64,000 bases of DNA, from the NCBI RefSeq assembly GCF_010500965.1, contig NZ_QVMI01000016.1:62001-126000 (forward strand). The letters are read 5' to 3'. Positions 1 through 9,371 of the stretch are shown in pieces. Made by a program: the position numbers and the translations under genes. The notes beneath the pieces were generated by a model. The model saw only the letters and a list, made by a program, of their open reading frames with translations. It was not told the origin of the DNA and searched no databases. Origin of the DNA: Bacteroides sp. 51 (GTDB taxonomy: Bacteria; Bacteroidota; Bacteroidia; Bacteroidales; Bacteroidaceae). The stretch's first letter is position 1. Every line of letters begins with the position of its first letter.

Positions 1-930
1 GAACACCGGGAATCCGTGTCCTTTCATGATATCCATCAACTCTACAAACTTCATTCCGAAGCGGGTATCCGGTTTATCACTACCATAATATTTCATTGCG
101 TCATGCCATGACATGCGTGCGAAAGCATCTTGAATCTCAACCCCCAGAATCGACTTGAAGAGATGCTTCGACATACCTTCGAAAGTACTCAATACATCTT
201 CCTGGTCTACAAAGCTCATTTCACAGTCAATCTGTGTAAACTCCGGCTGGCGGTCGGCACGTAAATCCTCGTCACGGAAACACTTTACGATCTGGAAATA
301 GCGGTCAAATCCCGACACCATCAGCAACTGCTTCAACGTTTGAGGCGACTGTGGAAGCGCATAGAACTGTCCCGGATTCATACGCGAAGGCACCACAAAG
401 TCGCGCGCACCTTCGGGAGTAGAGCCAACCAATACAGGTGTTTCTACTTCCAGAAACCCTAATTTGTCCAGATAACTACGCACCTCGATCGTCATTTTAT
501 GACGAAGCTCCAGGTTGGCACGAACCGGGTTACGACGCAAGTCGAGATAACGGTATTTCATGCGGATATCATCTCCACCATCCGTATTATCTTCAATCGT
601 AAACGGAGGAGTAACAGATGCATTCAACACTTTAAGCTCCGAAACGATGATCTCAACATCACCGGTGGGTATATTCGAGTTTTTATTAAACCGTTCGTTT
701 ACCACTCCCACTACCTGAACGACGTATTCGCGCCCCAACTTGTTGGCCTCTTCGCACAAAGCAGCATTTACCTCTTCATTAAAAACCAGCTGAGTAATAC
801 CGTAGCGGTCGCGCAGGTCAATAAAAGTCATTCCTCCCATTTTGCGGGAACGTTGCACCCATCCGGCAAGCGTAACCTGCACGTTTACATCGGAGATACG
901 AAGCTCTCCACACGTATGCGTTCTATACAT
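1..930 (-). CDS. aspS: Aspartyl-tRNA synthetase, N-terminal part (cut by window edge)
   Basis: Class II aminoacyl-tRNA synthetase that charges tRNA-Asp in the cytoplasm. The visible 310 codons start at an ATG at 928-930 ([15 protein letters not shown]) and run off the left edge. They begin with the OB-fold anticodon-binding domain ([20 protein letters not shown], then YGITQLVF), as in bacterial AspRS, and continue into the catalytic core. The family is usually about 585 residues, so roughly half is missing here. A -7-like element about 100 bp upstream and a heptamer repeat in the leader belong to this gene. The identification is firm. Confidence 0.95.
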   Translation of the reverse strand, partial: MYRTHTCGELRISDVNVQVTLAGWVQRSRKMGGMTFIDLRDRYGITQLVFNEEVNAALCEEANKLGREYVVQVVGVVNERFNKNSNIPTGDVEIIVSELKVLNASVTPPFTIEDNTDGGDDIRMKYRYLDLRRNPVRANLELRHKMTIEVRSYLDKLGFLEVETPVLVGSTPEGARDFVVPSRMNPGQFYALPQSPQTLKQLLMVSGFDRYFQIVKCFRDEDLRADRQPEFTQIDCEMSFVDQEDVLSTFEGMSKHLFKSILGVEIQDAFARMSWHDAMKYYGSDKPDTRFGMKFVELMDIMKGHGFPVF

Positions 931-937
931 ATATTAA

Positions 938-965
938 TTAAGAATTAAGAATTAAGAATTAAGAA
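938..965. repeat. Four tandem copies of a 7-bp unit in the aspS leader
   Basis: The unit TTAAGAA (+ strand) is repeated four times without interruption, only 8 bp before the aspS start codon and downstream of its predicted promoter, so it is in the 5' untranslated leader. Such a tract can change length by slippage. Confidence 0.9.
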
Positions 966-1027
966 TACCGTACGGCATCATTATTCTTAATATTTAGTAT
1001 ATCATATTGTTTATCTCTGAATCGGCA

Positions 1028-1035
1028 CAAATTTA
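1028..1035 (-). promoter_or_regulatory. Predicted -7 element for aspS
   Basis: CAAATTTA on the plus strand reads TAAATTTG on the minus strand, an exact match to the Bacteroidetes -7 consensus TAnnTTTG. It would start transcription near 1021, giving a leader of about 90 nt. No clear -33 TTG is seen. Confidence 0.4.
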
Positions 1036-1054
1036 CATGATATTTTCTTGAATA

Positions 1055-2095
1055 TCATTCTTTCTTCGTTAGTTTCTTGATCAATTCCTTGTTTTTGTTC
1101 ATGATCATTTTATTCTTCTGGGCAATATCCCCAACAATTTCTTCATTGATCATTTTCAACACGCTGAGATAGTCGGTAGCCCTCGTCAGCACACTTTCTT
1201 TTTGCTTCTCTCTGGGCGCCACCACATGCAATCCCTTGTTGATAACCTCAATATGAATATCCTCGCCCGTAATCATCGGATCGCCATCGAAATGAACAAC
1301 CCCCGAAGCCTCGCGGTGGATATGAAGATCCTTGCATTTGAATGTTTTTATACGGCTATTCTGGTCTATCGTTTTATTGAACAACTGAAATGCCAGCGAC
1401 GGGACATCCAGAACCGTAAAAGGCTCAAGAATCGTAATATCCAGCAAACCATCCGTAATCATTGCCTGCGGAGCAATATAAGCATTGTTCCCATACTGCG
1501 AAGCATTGCCGCAAGCAATCAAAAAAGCTTTATGTTTTACAGTTCCGTCTTTAGTTTCCAGTTCGTAAGTTTCCGGCTCATAATTCAGACTTTCCTGCAA
1601 TGTTTTTTCGAGATAAGTCAGCATCCCCCGCTTGCCCGCTTCGGCAAATTTCAGACTGACGAATGCATCAAAACCAACCCCACAAGTACAGAAAAAAGGA
1701 ATACCGTTGATCTTACCATAATCAACCTGCTCTATGAAGCCTTCATTGATCAGTTCGAGCGCTTTCCGGGTATCCATCGGCACCTGAAGATGCCGCGCAA
1801 AACCATTGCCCGACCCAAACGGCAGAATAGCCATAGCCGTCTCCGTATCTACCAACGAACGGCCCACTTCATTGACCGTACCATCTCCCCCTACGGCAAC
1901 AACGATATCAACCCCCTCCTTTACAGCATCTGCCGCAATCTCAACCGCATGACCCGCATTTTCCGTATATCTTATCTCCCAGGATATCTTAGATTTATCT
2001 ATAACCTCCTCTATCTGGTGTATAATAGAATCCTTGTTTTGTGTCCCCGAAATCGGATTTATTATAAATATTATTTTTTTCTTTTCTTCGCTCAT
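1055..2095 (-). CDS. Diacylglycerol/sphingosine kinase family lipid kinase
   Basis: Soluble lipid kinase of the DAGK catalytic family (YegS/BmrU/DgkB type). Near the N-terminus it has the nucleotide-binding start IIFIINPISGTQNK, the glycine-rich VVAVGGDGTVNEVGRSL motif and LPFGSGNGFARHL, all signatures of this fold. Later VHFDGDPM matches the C-terminal domain. A start at 2095 (MSEEKKK) fits better than the ATG at 2116, because the predicted -7 element at 2128-2135 would place the transcript start near 2121. The gene diverges from spt with about 195 bp between them, so a sphingolipid-related substrate is an attractive inference. The family alone does not show which lipid is phosphorylated. 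Confidence 0.85.
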   Translation of the reverse strand: MSEEKKKIIFIINPISGTQNKDSIIHQIEEVIDKSKISWEIRYTENAGHAVEIAADAVKEGVDIVVAVGGDGTVNEVGRSLVDTETAMAILPFGSGNGFARHLQVPMDTRKALELINEGFIEQVDYGKINGIPFFCTCGVGFDAFVSLKFAEAGKRGMLTYLEKTLQESLNYEPETYELETKDGTVKHKAFLIACGNASQYGNNAYIAPQAMITDGLLDITILEPFTVLDVPSLAFQLFNKTIDQNSRIKTFKCKDLHIHREASGVVHFDGDPMITGEDIHIEVINKGLHVVAPREKQKESVLTRATDYLSVLKMINEEIVGDIAQKNKMIMNKNKELIKKLTKKE

Positions 2096-2127
2096 AAAAT
2101 TAGTATATGCATTCATTTCTAAACAGA

Positions 2128-2135
2128 CAAAAATA
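2128..2135 (-). promoter_or_regulatory. Predicted -7 element for the lipid kinase
   Basis: CAAAAATA on the plus strand reads TATTTTTG on the minus strand (TAnnTTTG). It gives a short leader to the start at 2095. Confidence 0.4.
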
Positions 2136-2205
2136 ATATAAATCTCTCAATTCTTCTATCTACTTGTCAGGTAAAAACGAAAAGGCAACTTTTTATATAG
2201 GAATA

Positions 2206-2238
2206 TTGAACATCTAACTAGTTATTTTATTATCTTTG
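2206..2238 (+). promoter_or_regulatory. Predicted promoter of spt
   Basis: TATCTTTG at 2231-2238 is an exact -7 match and a TTG lies at 2206-2208, close to the expected -33 spacing. The leader to the ATG at 2291 would be about 45 nt. Confidence 0.5.
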
Positions 2239-2290
2239 ACCCCGATTTTGCAGAACATGATACTGCACTGAATTTATTAAACTACAATTC

Positions 2291-3478
2291 ATGGGATTAT
2301 TACAAGACAAACTAGCCAAGTACGACCTTCCCCAAAGGGTGAAAGCACAAGGCGTATATCCTTACTTTCGTTGTATTGAGAGTGAACAGCATACCGAAGT
2401 GATGATGAGCGGGAAGAAGGTGTTGATGTTTGGATCTAACTCATACCTTGGTCTTACCAACCACCCTAAAGTTATTGAAGCCGCTATTGAAGCCACCCGC
2501 AAATACGGAACAGGCTGCGCCGGATCAAGATTCCTGAACGGAACGTTAGACCTTCACCTGGAATTGGAAAAAGAACTGGCTGAATTTGTAGGCAAACAAG
2601 ATGCGATAATCTATTCTACAGGCTTTCAGGTAAACCTTGGTGTGGTATCCTGCGTCACCGGACGTGAAGATTATATTATATGCGACGAACTGGACCATGC
2701 CTCTATCGTTGAAGGCCGTCGCCTCTCTTTCTCCAAAGCACTAAAGTTCAAACACAATGATATGGAATCGCTCGAGAAGGAACTGCAAAAATGCAAACCC
2801 GAATCGGTGAAACTAATTGTTGTTGACGGTGTATTCAGCATGGAGGGAGACATCAGCAACCTACCCGAGATTGTTCGTTTGGCCAAAAAGTACAATGGCT
2901 CCATTATGGTAGACGAAGCACATGGTTTAGGCGTACTCGGACATCAGGGACGCGGTACATGTAACCATTTCGGCCTTACCGACGACGTAGACCTTATCAT
3001 GGGTACATTCAGCAAATCATTGGCTTCCATCGGAGGTTTTATTGCCGGCGATGAATCGATCATCAACTATCTGCGTCATAATTCACGTCCATATATATTC
3101 AGCGCAAGTAACACTCCTGCTGCTACTGCTGCTGCAAAAGCGGCTTTGCAAATTATGAAAACTGACCCTGAACGCATCCAACGCCTTTGGGATAATACAA
3201 ATTATGCATTAAAGAACTTCCGCGAAATAGGATTTGAAATCGGACATACCTCTACACCTATCATTCCACTGTATGTAAGAGATATGGAGAAAACATTTAT
3301 GGTTACCCGCATGTTGTTTGACGAAGGCGTATTCGTAAACCCCGTGATACCGCCGGCATGTTCACCCGAAGATACATTAATCCGTTTCTCATTAATGGCC
3401 ACACATACCATAGACCAGATTGACTTTGCTATTGAGAAACTGGTGAAATGCTTTAAAGCATTAGATATACTAAAATAG
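2291..3478 (+). CDS. spt: Serine palmitoyltransferase (alpha-oxoamine synthase)
   Basis: PLP-dependent enzyme that condenses serine with an acyl-CoA to 3-ketosphinganine, the first step of sphingolipid synthesis. It has 395 residues, the usual length. The Schiff-base lysine is Lys242 in GTFSKSLASIGG. His136 (ELDHAS) stacks on the cofactor, and Asp208 and His211 (VDEAHG) hold the pyridine ring. The substrate-loop motif GSRFLNGT is intact. Relatives (KBL, BioF, ALAS) share the fold. Assignment to SPT rests on overall resemblance to Bacteroides SPT and on the adjacent lipid kinase. The gene stands alone, with its own predicted promoter and a strong terminator. Confidence 0.88.
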   Translation: MGLLQDKLAKYDLPQRVKAQGVYPYFRCIESEQHTEVMMSGKKVLMFGSNSYLGLTNHPKVIEAAIEATRKYGTGCAGSRFLNGTLDLHLELEKELAEFVGKQDAIIYSTGFQVNLGVVSCVTGREDYIICDELDHASIVEGRRLSFSKALKFKHNDMESLEKELQKCKPESVKLIVVDGVFSMEGDISNLPEIVRLAKKYNGSIMVDEAHGLGVLGHQGRGTCNHFGLTDDVDLIMGTFSKSLASIGGFIAGDESIINYLRHNSRPYIFSASNTPAATAAAKAALQIMKTDPERIQRLWDNTNYALKNFREIGFEIGHTSTPIIPLYVRDMEKTFMVTRMLFDEGVFVNPVIPPACSPEDTLIRFSLMATHTIDQIDFAIEKLVKCFKALDILK

Positions 3479-3501
3479 CGGCGAGGCGGCGTATATATTC
3501 A

Positions 3502-3529
3502 CCCCAAGGTTATAAGCCTTGGGGTTTTT
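3502..3529 (+). terminator. Rho-independent terminator of spt
   Basis: Inverted repeat CCCCAAGG / CCTTGGGG with a 7-nt loop, followed directly by TTTTT, about 25 bp after the spt stop codon. Confidence 0.85.
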
Positions 3530-3536
3530 AATTATA

Positions 3537-5324
3537 TTATTCTACTATCTTCGAATATATTGCCCGGGGAGCATTTTTGAGCTCACGGAACTTTGCGGCA
3601 TATTCTTTCGGAAATTCATTCCAATACGTAGCACGGGGCAATTGGCGAAGTGCATTACTCCCCGAGGGACCCTGGTCATGACAATGTTTCACCAGCGAAT
3701 ATACCACTTCATATTTATCGGCAATATCACGTTTCATTATCATAGAAGTAATTTCCAGCAAGTATTTTCTGGTCTTCTCTCCTGCCCTAACCAATTCCCG
3801 GTTATATCTTTCGGATGGAACAGGCTCCAAGGCATTCAAAACCTGTAGCAATACTTCTATATTTTCTTCTTCATCAATTCGCTCTAATGTTTCATACAAT
3901 CGTTCTACCCATCTATTATCAACAGAAGCCGACGCGCTTCCGGATTCATCGATAACGCAAAGCGTAGCCACATCTTCTATATTAATGTTCTTATTCTGAT
4001 AATGAGATACAAAGTTCTCATAAATCTGGGCCTCAGAATCTCCCCTTTGCACACAAGCGTTCAGATATGTTTTATAGAACGGCTGTTTCCATTCAGATTC
4101 AACCATGTTATGAACAATCTTCTCATAAAACGCCACAGCTTGTTCCGTATCCAATTCCTGAATAGCATCAATAATAGCACATGAGAGTGCGCTTGCCGGC
4201 TTAGCTAATGCATTTTTTTTCTTCTTAATTATTTCATTATAACCTTCATGGAGTAGAATTTCAGAGAAAAAGTCAAAGATATCCAATCGCCCCTTTACCT
4301 TCAGAATAGAAATACCCAATCGAAGGTTACTGAAATGATCAGCTTCTGCCTTCTTGTTAGCAATAAGTATATGATTGAATAGATCTTTTACCTGCCCCAA
4401 AACATCATTGAAAGTATATTGAAGTCCTGTCTGTGACAAAGCTTTTACTAACAATTCAATATCGCCTCTGTTCTTTTTCTTAAGAGCCTTAATATAAAGT
4501 TCATACAATTTCTTTTCACCCTTCTCTGTTTTCAAGCTGGCTAGTCCGGAATATGCCATTTCTTTGAATAGCTTCTGGGAGCTTTCGGCTAACTCTATAA
4601 TCCGGTCTTCATAGGCTACATCCTTCGAAATATATTGAACAATCGTTATCTGTAATGAAATTGCATTACTTTCCATTATTTCGCCCAAAAGCTCATCCAG
4701 TCCGTCGTATTGCAGTTCGCAAAGCAGTGTCAAGCGCCTCAGATTATCATCCTTATCATTACATTCGAAATCATTCAGCAGAAATGAGAGCATCTTATCT
4801 CCCAAATCATGCCTGATGATATCCTCTGCAAGCTCTACAACCTCCATCTCATTATCCGCCAAAGCCCGGTTTAAATATGGATAGACCCTGAAATCATCAA
4901 ACAGCTTTTGCTCGCGGGCTTTCCGGATAACCTCCAATCGTTCTTTCCCAACTCCTGTCAGTGCATCTATCAAAGGCTTTAGTTCCAGAAATGAATGTTG
5001 CGAAACACCTATATCACTCATATTAAATACAGGCACCTGTTCTATTTTCTCCTCACCGGCAACAATAGCCTCTCCATGCAAACGCAATAAGTACTTCAGA
5101 GAAGCATATATTCTAGATAGAAGTTCTACATATCCCGATACCCCAGGCTGTATCAACGCCTTGAGGTGTACAACCAAGTTATGATATGCTGCATCTTCTT
5201 CTGTGTGTTTTTCCAGTAAAGGAAGCATTCTGGTTATACGCGGATTGTTTCTGGCAAGCCGTATACCATTTATATATATACGGTCCAGTTCGAGCTTTAA
5301 TTCGTATAGTAATTTAGCATCCAT
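3537..5324 (-). CDS. Unknown alpha-helical protein, possibly HEAT-like repeats
   Basis: Not recognised by function. The 595-residue product (start ATG at 5324, MDAKLLYELK; the frame opens further up only with a TTG) is almost entirely predicted helix, with repeated acidic/leucine-rich segments resembling HEAT or TPR solenoids. It has no signal peptide and no membrane segment. It ends PRAIYSKIVE. It follows the 354-aa gene upstream with a 17-bp gap, so the two are very likely one operon and may form a complex. No catalytic motif was seen. Confidence 0.75.
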   Translation of the reverse strand: MDAKLLYELKLELDRIYINGIRLARNNPRITRMLPLLEKHTEEDAAYHNLVVHLKALIQPGVSGYVELLSRIYASLKYLLRLHGEAIVAGEEKIEQVPVFNMSDIGVSQHSFLELKPLIDALTGVGKERLEVIRKAREQKLFDDFRVYPYLNRALADNEMEVVELAEDIIRHDLGDKMLSFLLNDFECNDKDDNLRRLTLLCELQYDGLDELLGEIMESNAISLQITIVQYISKDVAYEDRIIELAESSQKLFKEMAYSGLASLKTEKGEKKLYELYIKALKKKNRGDIELLVKALSQTGLQYTFNDVLGQVKDLFNHILIANKKAEADHFSNLRLGISILKVKGRLDIFDFFSEILLHEGYNEIIKKKKNALAKPASALSCAIIDAIQELDTEQAVAFYEKIVHNMVESEWKQPFYKTYLNACVQRGDSEAQIYENFVSHYQNKNINIEDVATLCVIDESGSASASVDNRWVERLYETLERIDEEENIEVLLQVLNALEPVPSERYNRELVRAGEKTRKYLLEITSMIMKRDIADKYEVVYSLVKHCHDQGPSGSNALRQLPRATYWNEFPKEYAAKFRELKNAPRAIYSKIVE

Positions 5325-5341
5325 AATCTTGATATTTTTTA

Positions 5342-6406
5342 TCAATACAAAAGGCGAATAATTCTATTGGAAGTGATAATAGATAATGGTTTCACAGAAA
5401 ATAAATTCGATTGAATATCTTCATTAACCTCTACCAGCAATGCATACCCTTCGGGATTTGCCGGCAATATGGCACGCAACAATTCCGATGTCGGAGCATT
5501 ATCTTCCGGTAAATCCATAACAGTCAACAAACCACCTTGTCCATCTTCCAAAACAAGATGACCACCATTAATGAACGCCTTATGTAGCTTAATCAATACA
5601 GCAGGAGTCGGTTCGGCCAAAGGGTCTTTGAAACTTTCTTTCATTCTATTTACTACAACCGCATAATCTGTTTCAGCATTTCCTAATAGAGTTTTTATAT
5701 CACTAGATTTTACTTTTCTTTTTTTTGCTTCTTTCCAACGTATTCTACTATTTATTTCTCCCGGGTAAACAAACATGAGTTTCGGTTTCACCACCTCCGG
5801 TTCCGTATCATTACCCTTTATAAATCGTACAACTTTGGCAGGACGAATCTTGCATACATAATGAATCTTTCCAGTTTTTAAATTAAACCAATAGCCTTTG
5901 TCTGTAAATGTCATTTTCTCAGTATCTTTCGTACTATTAAACGATAACTGAATGATTTCGGCACCCTTTTCATACATTTTATATTCCAGAAGGTTTATAT
6001 TCTTCCACCAAAAACCGATATGGCTTTCCACCATCGAAGTTATATCAAGCTCAGCACCCTCAATACGTAGTTTAAGAAATTCCTTGATCTGCCCCACCAC
6101 AACCAACAAGTAGCTCACATGAGCCACAAGGTTGGGGTACATTTTAGGATTGTTTGCATAATAAAGTAGAGAAAAGAAATGTCTGAAGTCTCTTAAAATA
6201 CCAGGAGAATAATAACCGTCCAATCCTTCTATATCATAACATATCTCCTCCCTGTATTCAATGTCAACAGATGAAATTCCCATCTGAAGCACATCTTCTA
6301 AGATCCTTTCAGCTTCCTCTATTGTTCGTTGCTGTCTTCTAGCTACAGTAATCATCCATTCACTATTCCCTCTCGGTGTTTCGATCTCCTCTTTCATTTT
6401 ATTCAT
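5342..6406 (-). CDS. Unknown cytoplasmic protein, first gene of a two-gene unit
   Basis: Not recognised. The 354-residue product starts at ATG 6406. It has a helical N-terminal half and a mixed C-terminal half with a basic linker (RWKEAKKRKVKSSD, about residues 225-240). No signal peptide or membrane span is apparent. It precedes the helical 595-aa gene, whose start lies 17 bp beyond this stop codon. Conserved gene pairs of this type (one helical-repeat protein, one mixed protein) are sometimes accessory to ATPase systems, but nothing next to them here supports a specific role. Confidence 0.72.
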   Translation of the reverse strand: MNKMKEEIETPRGNSEWMITVARRQQRTIEEAERILEDVLQMGISSVDIEYREEICYDIEGLDGYYSPGILRDFRHFFSLLYYANNPKMYPNLVAHVSYLLVVVGQIKEFLKLRIEGAELDITSMVESHIGFWWKNINLLEYKMYEKGAEIIQLSFNSTKDTEKMTFTDKGYWFNLKTGKIHYVCKIRPAKVVRFIKGNDTEPEVVKPKLMFVYPGEINSRIRWKEAKKRKVKSSDIKTLLGNAETDYAVVVNRMKESFKDPLAEPTPAVLIKLHKAFINGGHLVLEDGQGGLLTVMDLPEDNAPTSELLRAILPANPEGYALLVEVNEDIQSNLFSVKPLSIITSNRIIRLLY

Positions 6407-6517
6407 AATTAAACCTCCATTATTTCAGCAATCTCCAATAGTGTTAAGCTATTCACCCTACGAAGATAAATATTTTTTCTTTTGCAATCCATCTGTTTTA
6501 CCACAAAAGCCATTAAC

Positions 6518-6551
6518 AAAAAATCCTTTCCCATTATAATGGGAAAGGATT
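6518..6551 (-). terminator. Terminator of the nrdDG operon, overlapping the nrdG stop codon
   Basis: A perfect 30-nt palindrome at 6522-6551 (AATCCTTTCCCAT arms) is followed on the minus strand by six Ts. The nrdG stop codon (6534-6536) lies inside the hairpin, so translation ends within the terminator. Confidence 0.85.
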
Positions 6552-7040
6552 ATATTGATAAATTACTATTTTATTTTCTCGCAAAGATGACTGTACATCA
6601 ATCAAGCGCTGATTTTTACTCCCCCGGAAAAGTAGTGCTTCATTACGTAAAGACTCTTCAAATCTTCCATCAACAAGCACGTCAATATAAGGCAGCAAAG
6701 CAGCCTGCTTTTTATTTTTCAATATAGACTCGAAAGTAAAACCGGTATAACACCATATACTTTTCCGGCTTCGCTCCTTTATTTCTTTAGCTAATTCGGT
6801 GAATCCCTCAGGCTGAAAGAGCGGATCGCCACCACTAAAGGTAACATTAGCAAAATCGTCGGCCAGAACTTTATTCAGTAACACATCGGTAGAAACCGAA
6901 GTTCCCCGGCCAATATCCCAGGATTCAGGATTATGGCATCCCGGACATCGTTGCGAACATCCGGCTGCATAAATTGCAGTTCTAAAACCAGGGCCATCTA
7001 CCGTTGTATCTTCAATTACATCTAAGATAGAAAGCGTCAT
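6534..7040 (-). CDS. nrdG: Anaerobic ribonucleoside-triphosphate reductase activating protein
   Basis: Radical SAM activase that generates the glycyl radical on NrdD under anaerobic conditions. The cluster-binding motif CSQRCPGC (CX3CX2C) is at about residues 29-36, followed by HNPESWD. The SAM-binding GGDP motif (FSGGDPLFQPEGF) is at about residues 69-81. At 168 residues it has the family's usual length. It lies 2 bp after the nrdD stop codon, so the two are translationally linked. The C-terminus (IVIYQYNPFPL) is encoded across the terminator hairpin. Confidence 0.95.
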   Translation of the reverse strand: MTLSILDVIEDTTVDGPGFRTAIYAAGCSQRCPGCHNPESWDIGRGTSVSTDVLLNKVLADDFANVTFSGGDPLFQPEGFTELAKEIKERSRKSIWCYTGFTFESILKNKKQAALLPYIDVLVDGRFEESLRNEALLFRGSKNQRLIDVQSSLRENKIVIYQYNPFPL

Positions 7041-7042
7041 GG

Positions 7043-9250
7043 CTATTGATGAATAACGCGATCATTCAACTCAGCCAGTTTTGCACTATTCCAACGATTG
7101 GTTGTACCTACAAGATAACCGGTAATACGTTGCAATTTATCCAAATGATCGCTTCCGCAATGAGGACACACTTCCTGGTTGGCTACTGCATTTTCATATC
7201 CGCAGTCCAAACAGCGGGTACGGTTATGATTTACCGACCCGTAGCCGATATTGTATTTATCCATCATATCCACCACTTGCAGTATAGCATCCGGATTATG
7301 TGTCGCGTCGCCATCTATTTCTACATAAAAGATATGTCCGCCACGGGTCAGATCGTGATAAGGTGCTTCTATTTCTGCTTTATGACGGGCACTACATTTA
7401 TAATATACCGGGATATGGTTTGAATTAGTATAATAATCACGATTAGTTATTCCAGGCAACGAACCGTATTTACGTCTGTCACGGGCAGTAAACTTACCGG
7501 ATAAGCCTTCGGCAGGAGTAGCCAGAACGCTATAATTATGCTGATATGACTCACTGAACTGATTTACACGATCACGCATATAGGTAACAATCTTCAATCC
7601 AAATTCCTGTGCTTCTGCATCTTCACCATGATGTTTACCCAAAAGAGCAACTAAACATTCAGCTAAACCAATGTATCCAATTCCGAGAGTACCCTGATTG
7701 ATAACTGAACTGATAGTATCCGTTGGTCCCAGCTTCTCTGCACCTACCCAAAGGGCCGTCATTAACAGAGGAAATTGTTTAGCAAATGCTGTTTTCTGAA
7801 ACTCAAAACGCTCATGCAACTGTTTGGCAGCAAGGTCAAGCATGTTATCCAGCTTGGAAAAGAACAAAGCAATACGTTCTTCTTTCTTCTCTACTTTCAT
7901 GCACTCAAGTGCCAGACCTACAATATTTATGGTCGAAAAAGAGATGTTTCCTCGTCCGATAGAAGTTTTAGGTCCGAACCGGTTTTCATATACACGGGTG
8001 CGGCACCCCATGGTTGCCACTTCATGTTCGTATCTTCTCGGATCATTTGCATCCCACTCTTCGCTTTGGTTAAATGTGGCATCCAGATTCAGGAAATTAG
8101 GAAAGAACCGGCGAGCAGAAACTTTTGCGGCCATCTGGTAAAGGTCGTAATTACGATCTTCGGGCAGATAATTTACCCCACGTTTCTTTTTCCATATCTG
8201 AATAGGGAAAATAGCAGTTTCACCATTTCCTACCCCCCGATAAGTACTTCTCATGATTTCGCGCATAATGCAACGTCCCTCGGCCGAAGTATCCGTTCCA
8301 TAATTAATAGAACTAAATACAACCTGGTTTCCACCACGCGAATGGATGGTATTCATGTTATGGATAAACGCTTCCATGGCCTGATGTACACGGGATACAG
8401 TCTGGTTTATAGCATGTTGAACAATACGCTTTTCACCTTCCAGATCATCAAGAGACAGTGCCAGGTAATCATCTATTTCTACTTCGTATAAATGCGCATA
8501 GTCTTTACCATTCAGCTTTTCCAGTGTTTTCATTTCCTCAATAAAGCTGGCACGAACATAAGGAGCCAGATAAAAGTCAAATGCAGGAATTGATTGACCG
8601 CCATGCATCTCATTCTGGGCTGTTTCTAAAGAAATACACCCAAGAATACTGGCCGTTTCAATACGTTTAGCCGGGCGGGATTCACCATGCCCCGCAGAAA
8701 ATCCATGTTGCAAAATACGATCCAGCGGATGTTGCACACAGGTTAGACTCTTTGTTGGATAGTAATCTTTATCGTGGATATGGAGATAATTAGCAGCAAT
8801 AGCATCTTTTACTTCATCACTTAATAGATAGTCATCCACAAACGGCTTGGTGGTTTCACTAGAAAACTTCATCATCATACCCGCCGGAGTATCTGCATTC
8901 ATATTTGCATTCTCACGTGTTATATCATTGGATTTTATATCGATAATCTCCAAAAACATATCGCGCGTTTTTGCCTTACGGGCAATACTGCGCTGATTAC
9001 GGTATGCAATGTATTTTTTTGCAACATCTTTACGGCTACTTTCCATCAAAGCAACCTCCACAGCATCCTGAATTGCTTCTACAGTCATCTGTGATTTTCC
9101 TTTGAAAGATATATGATCCGTTATCTGGCTTACTAATTGTCTATCTTCACCCCTCTCTGTGTGTAGCATAGCTTTACGAATGGCGGTAGCGATTTTATCC
9201 TCATTAAAACCTACTACACGACCGTCTCTCTTTATAACTGTTTGTATCAT
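7043..9250 (-). CDS. nrdD: Anaerobic (class III) ribonucleoside-triphosphate reductase
   Basis: Oxygen-sensitive glycyl-radical enzyme that reduces NTPs to dNTPs, needed for DNA synthesis in an anaerobe. An ATP-cone allosteric domain occupies about residues 1-90 (IKRDGRVVGFNEDKIATAIR). The catalytic barrel follows. The C-terminus has the zinc site CLDCGYENA...CPHCGSDHL and the glycyl radical loop RITGYLVGTTNRWN, whose glycine carries the radical. Length (735) is normal. The operon partner nrdG follows by 2 bp. A -7 element lies 27-34 bp upstream, and a pair of GTTTT/AAAAC palindromes lies further up. Confidence 0.97.
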   Translation of the reverse strand: MIQTVIKRDGRVVGFNEDKIATAIRKAMLHTERGEDRQLVSQITDHISFKGKSQMTVEAIQDAVEVALMESSRKDVAKKYIAYRNQRSIARKAKTRDMFLEIIDIKSNDITRENANMNADTPAGMMMKFSSETTKPFVDDYLLSDEVKDAIAANYLHIHDKDYYPTKSLTCVQHPLDRILQHGFSAGHGESRPAKRIETASILGCISLETAQNEMHGGQSIPAFDFYLAPYVRASFIEEMKTLEKLNGKDYAHLYEVEIDDYLALSLDDLEGEKRIVQHAINQTVSRVHQAMEAFIHNMNTIHSRGGNQVVFSSINYGTDTSAEGRCIMREIMRSTYRGVGNGETAIFPIQIWKKKRGVNYLPEDRNYDLYQMAAKVSARRFFPNFLNLDATFNQSEEWDANDPRRYEHEVATMGCRTRVYENRFGPKTSIGRGNISFSTINIVGLALECMKVEKKEERIALFFSKLDNMLDLAAKQLHERFEFQKTAFAKQFPLLMTALWVGAEKLGPTDTISSVINQGTLGIGYIGLAECLVALLGKHHGEDAEAQEFGLKIVTYMRDRVNQFSESYQHNYSVLATPAEGLSGKFTARDRRKYGSLPGITNRDYYTNSNHIPVYYKCSARHKAEIEAPYHDLTRGGHIFYVEIDGDATHNPDAILQVVDMMDKYNIGYGSVNHNRTRCLDCGYENAVANQEVCPHCGSDHLDKLQRITGYLVGTTNRWNSAKLAELNDRVIHQ

Positions 9251-9276
9251 GGGTTCATTGCTCTGTTATTCTTCTA

Positions 9277-9284
9277 CAAAGTTA
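9277..9284 (-). promoter_or_regulatory. Predicted -7 element for nrdDG
   Basis: CAAAGTTA on the plus strand reads TAACTTTG on the minus strand, an exact TAnnTTTG match, giving a leader of about 20 nt before the nrdD ATG. Confidence 0.5.
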
Positions 9285-9371
9285 CGTTTATATTCTATAC
9301 GATTATACTTTTGGAAAACTTTACTGGCGTTAATTTTTGTAAAATAGCTAATAACCAGATCATTAAAAAAA

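Noticed and set aside
499-948. Plus-strand frame opposite aspS
   Set aside because: Shadow of the aspS reading frame; its composition reflects the antisense of a conserved enzyme.
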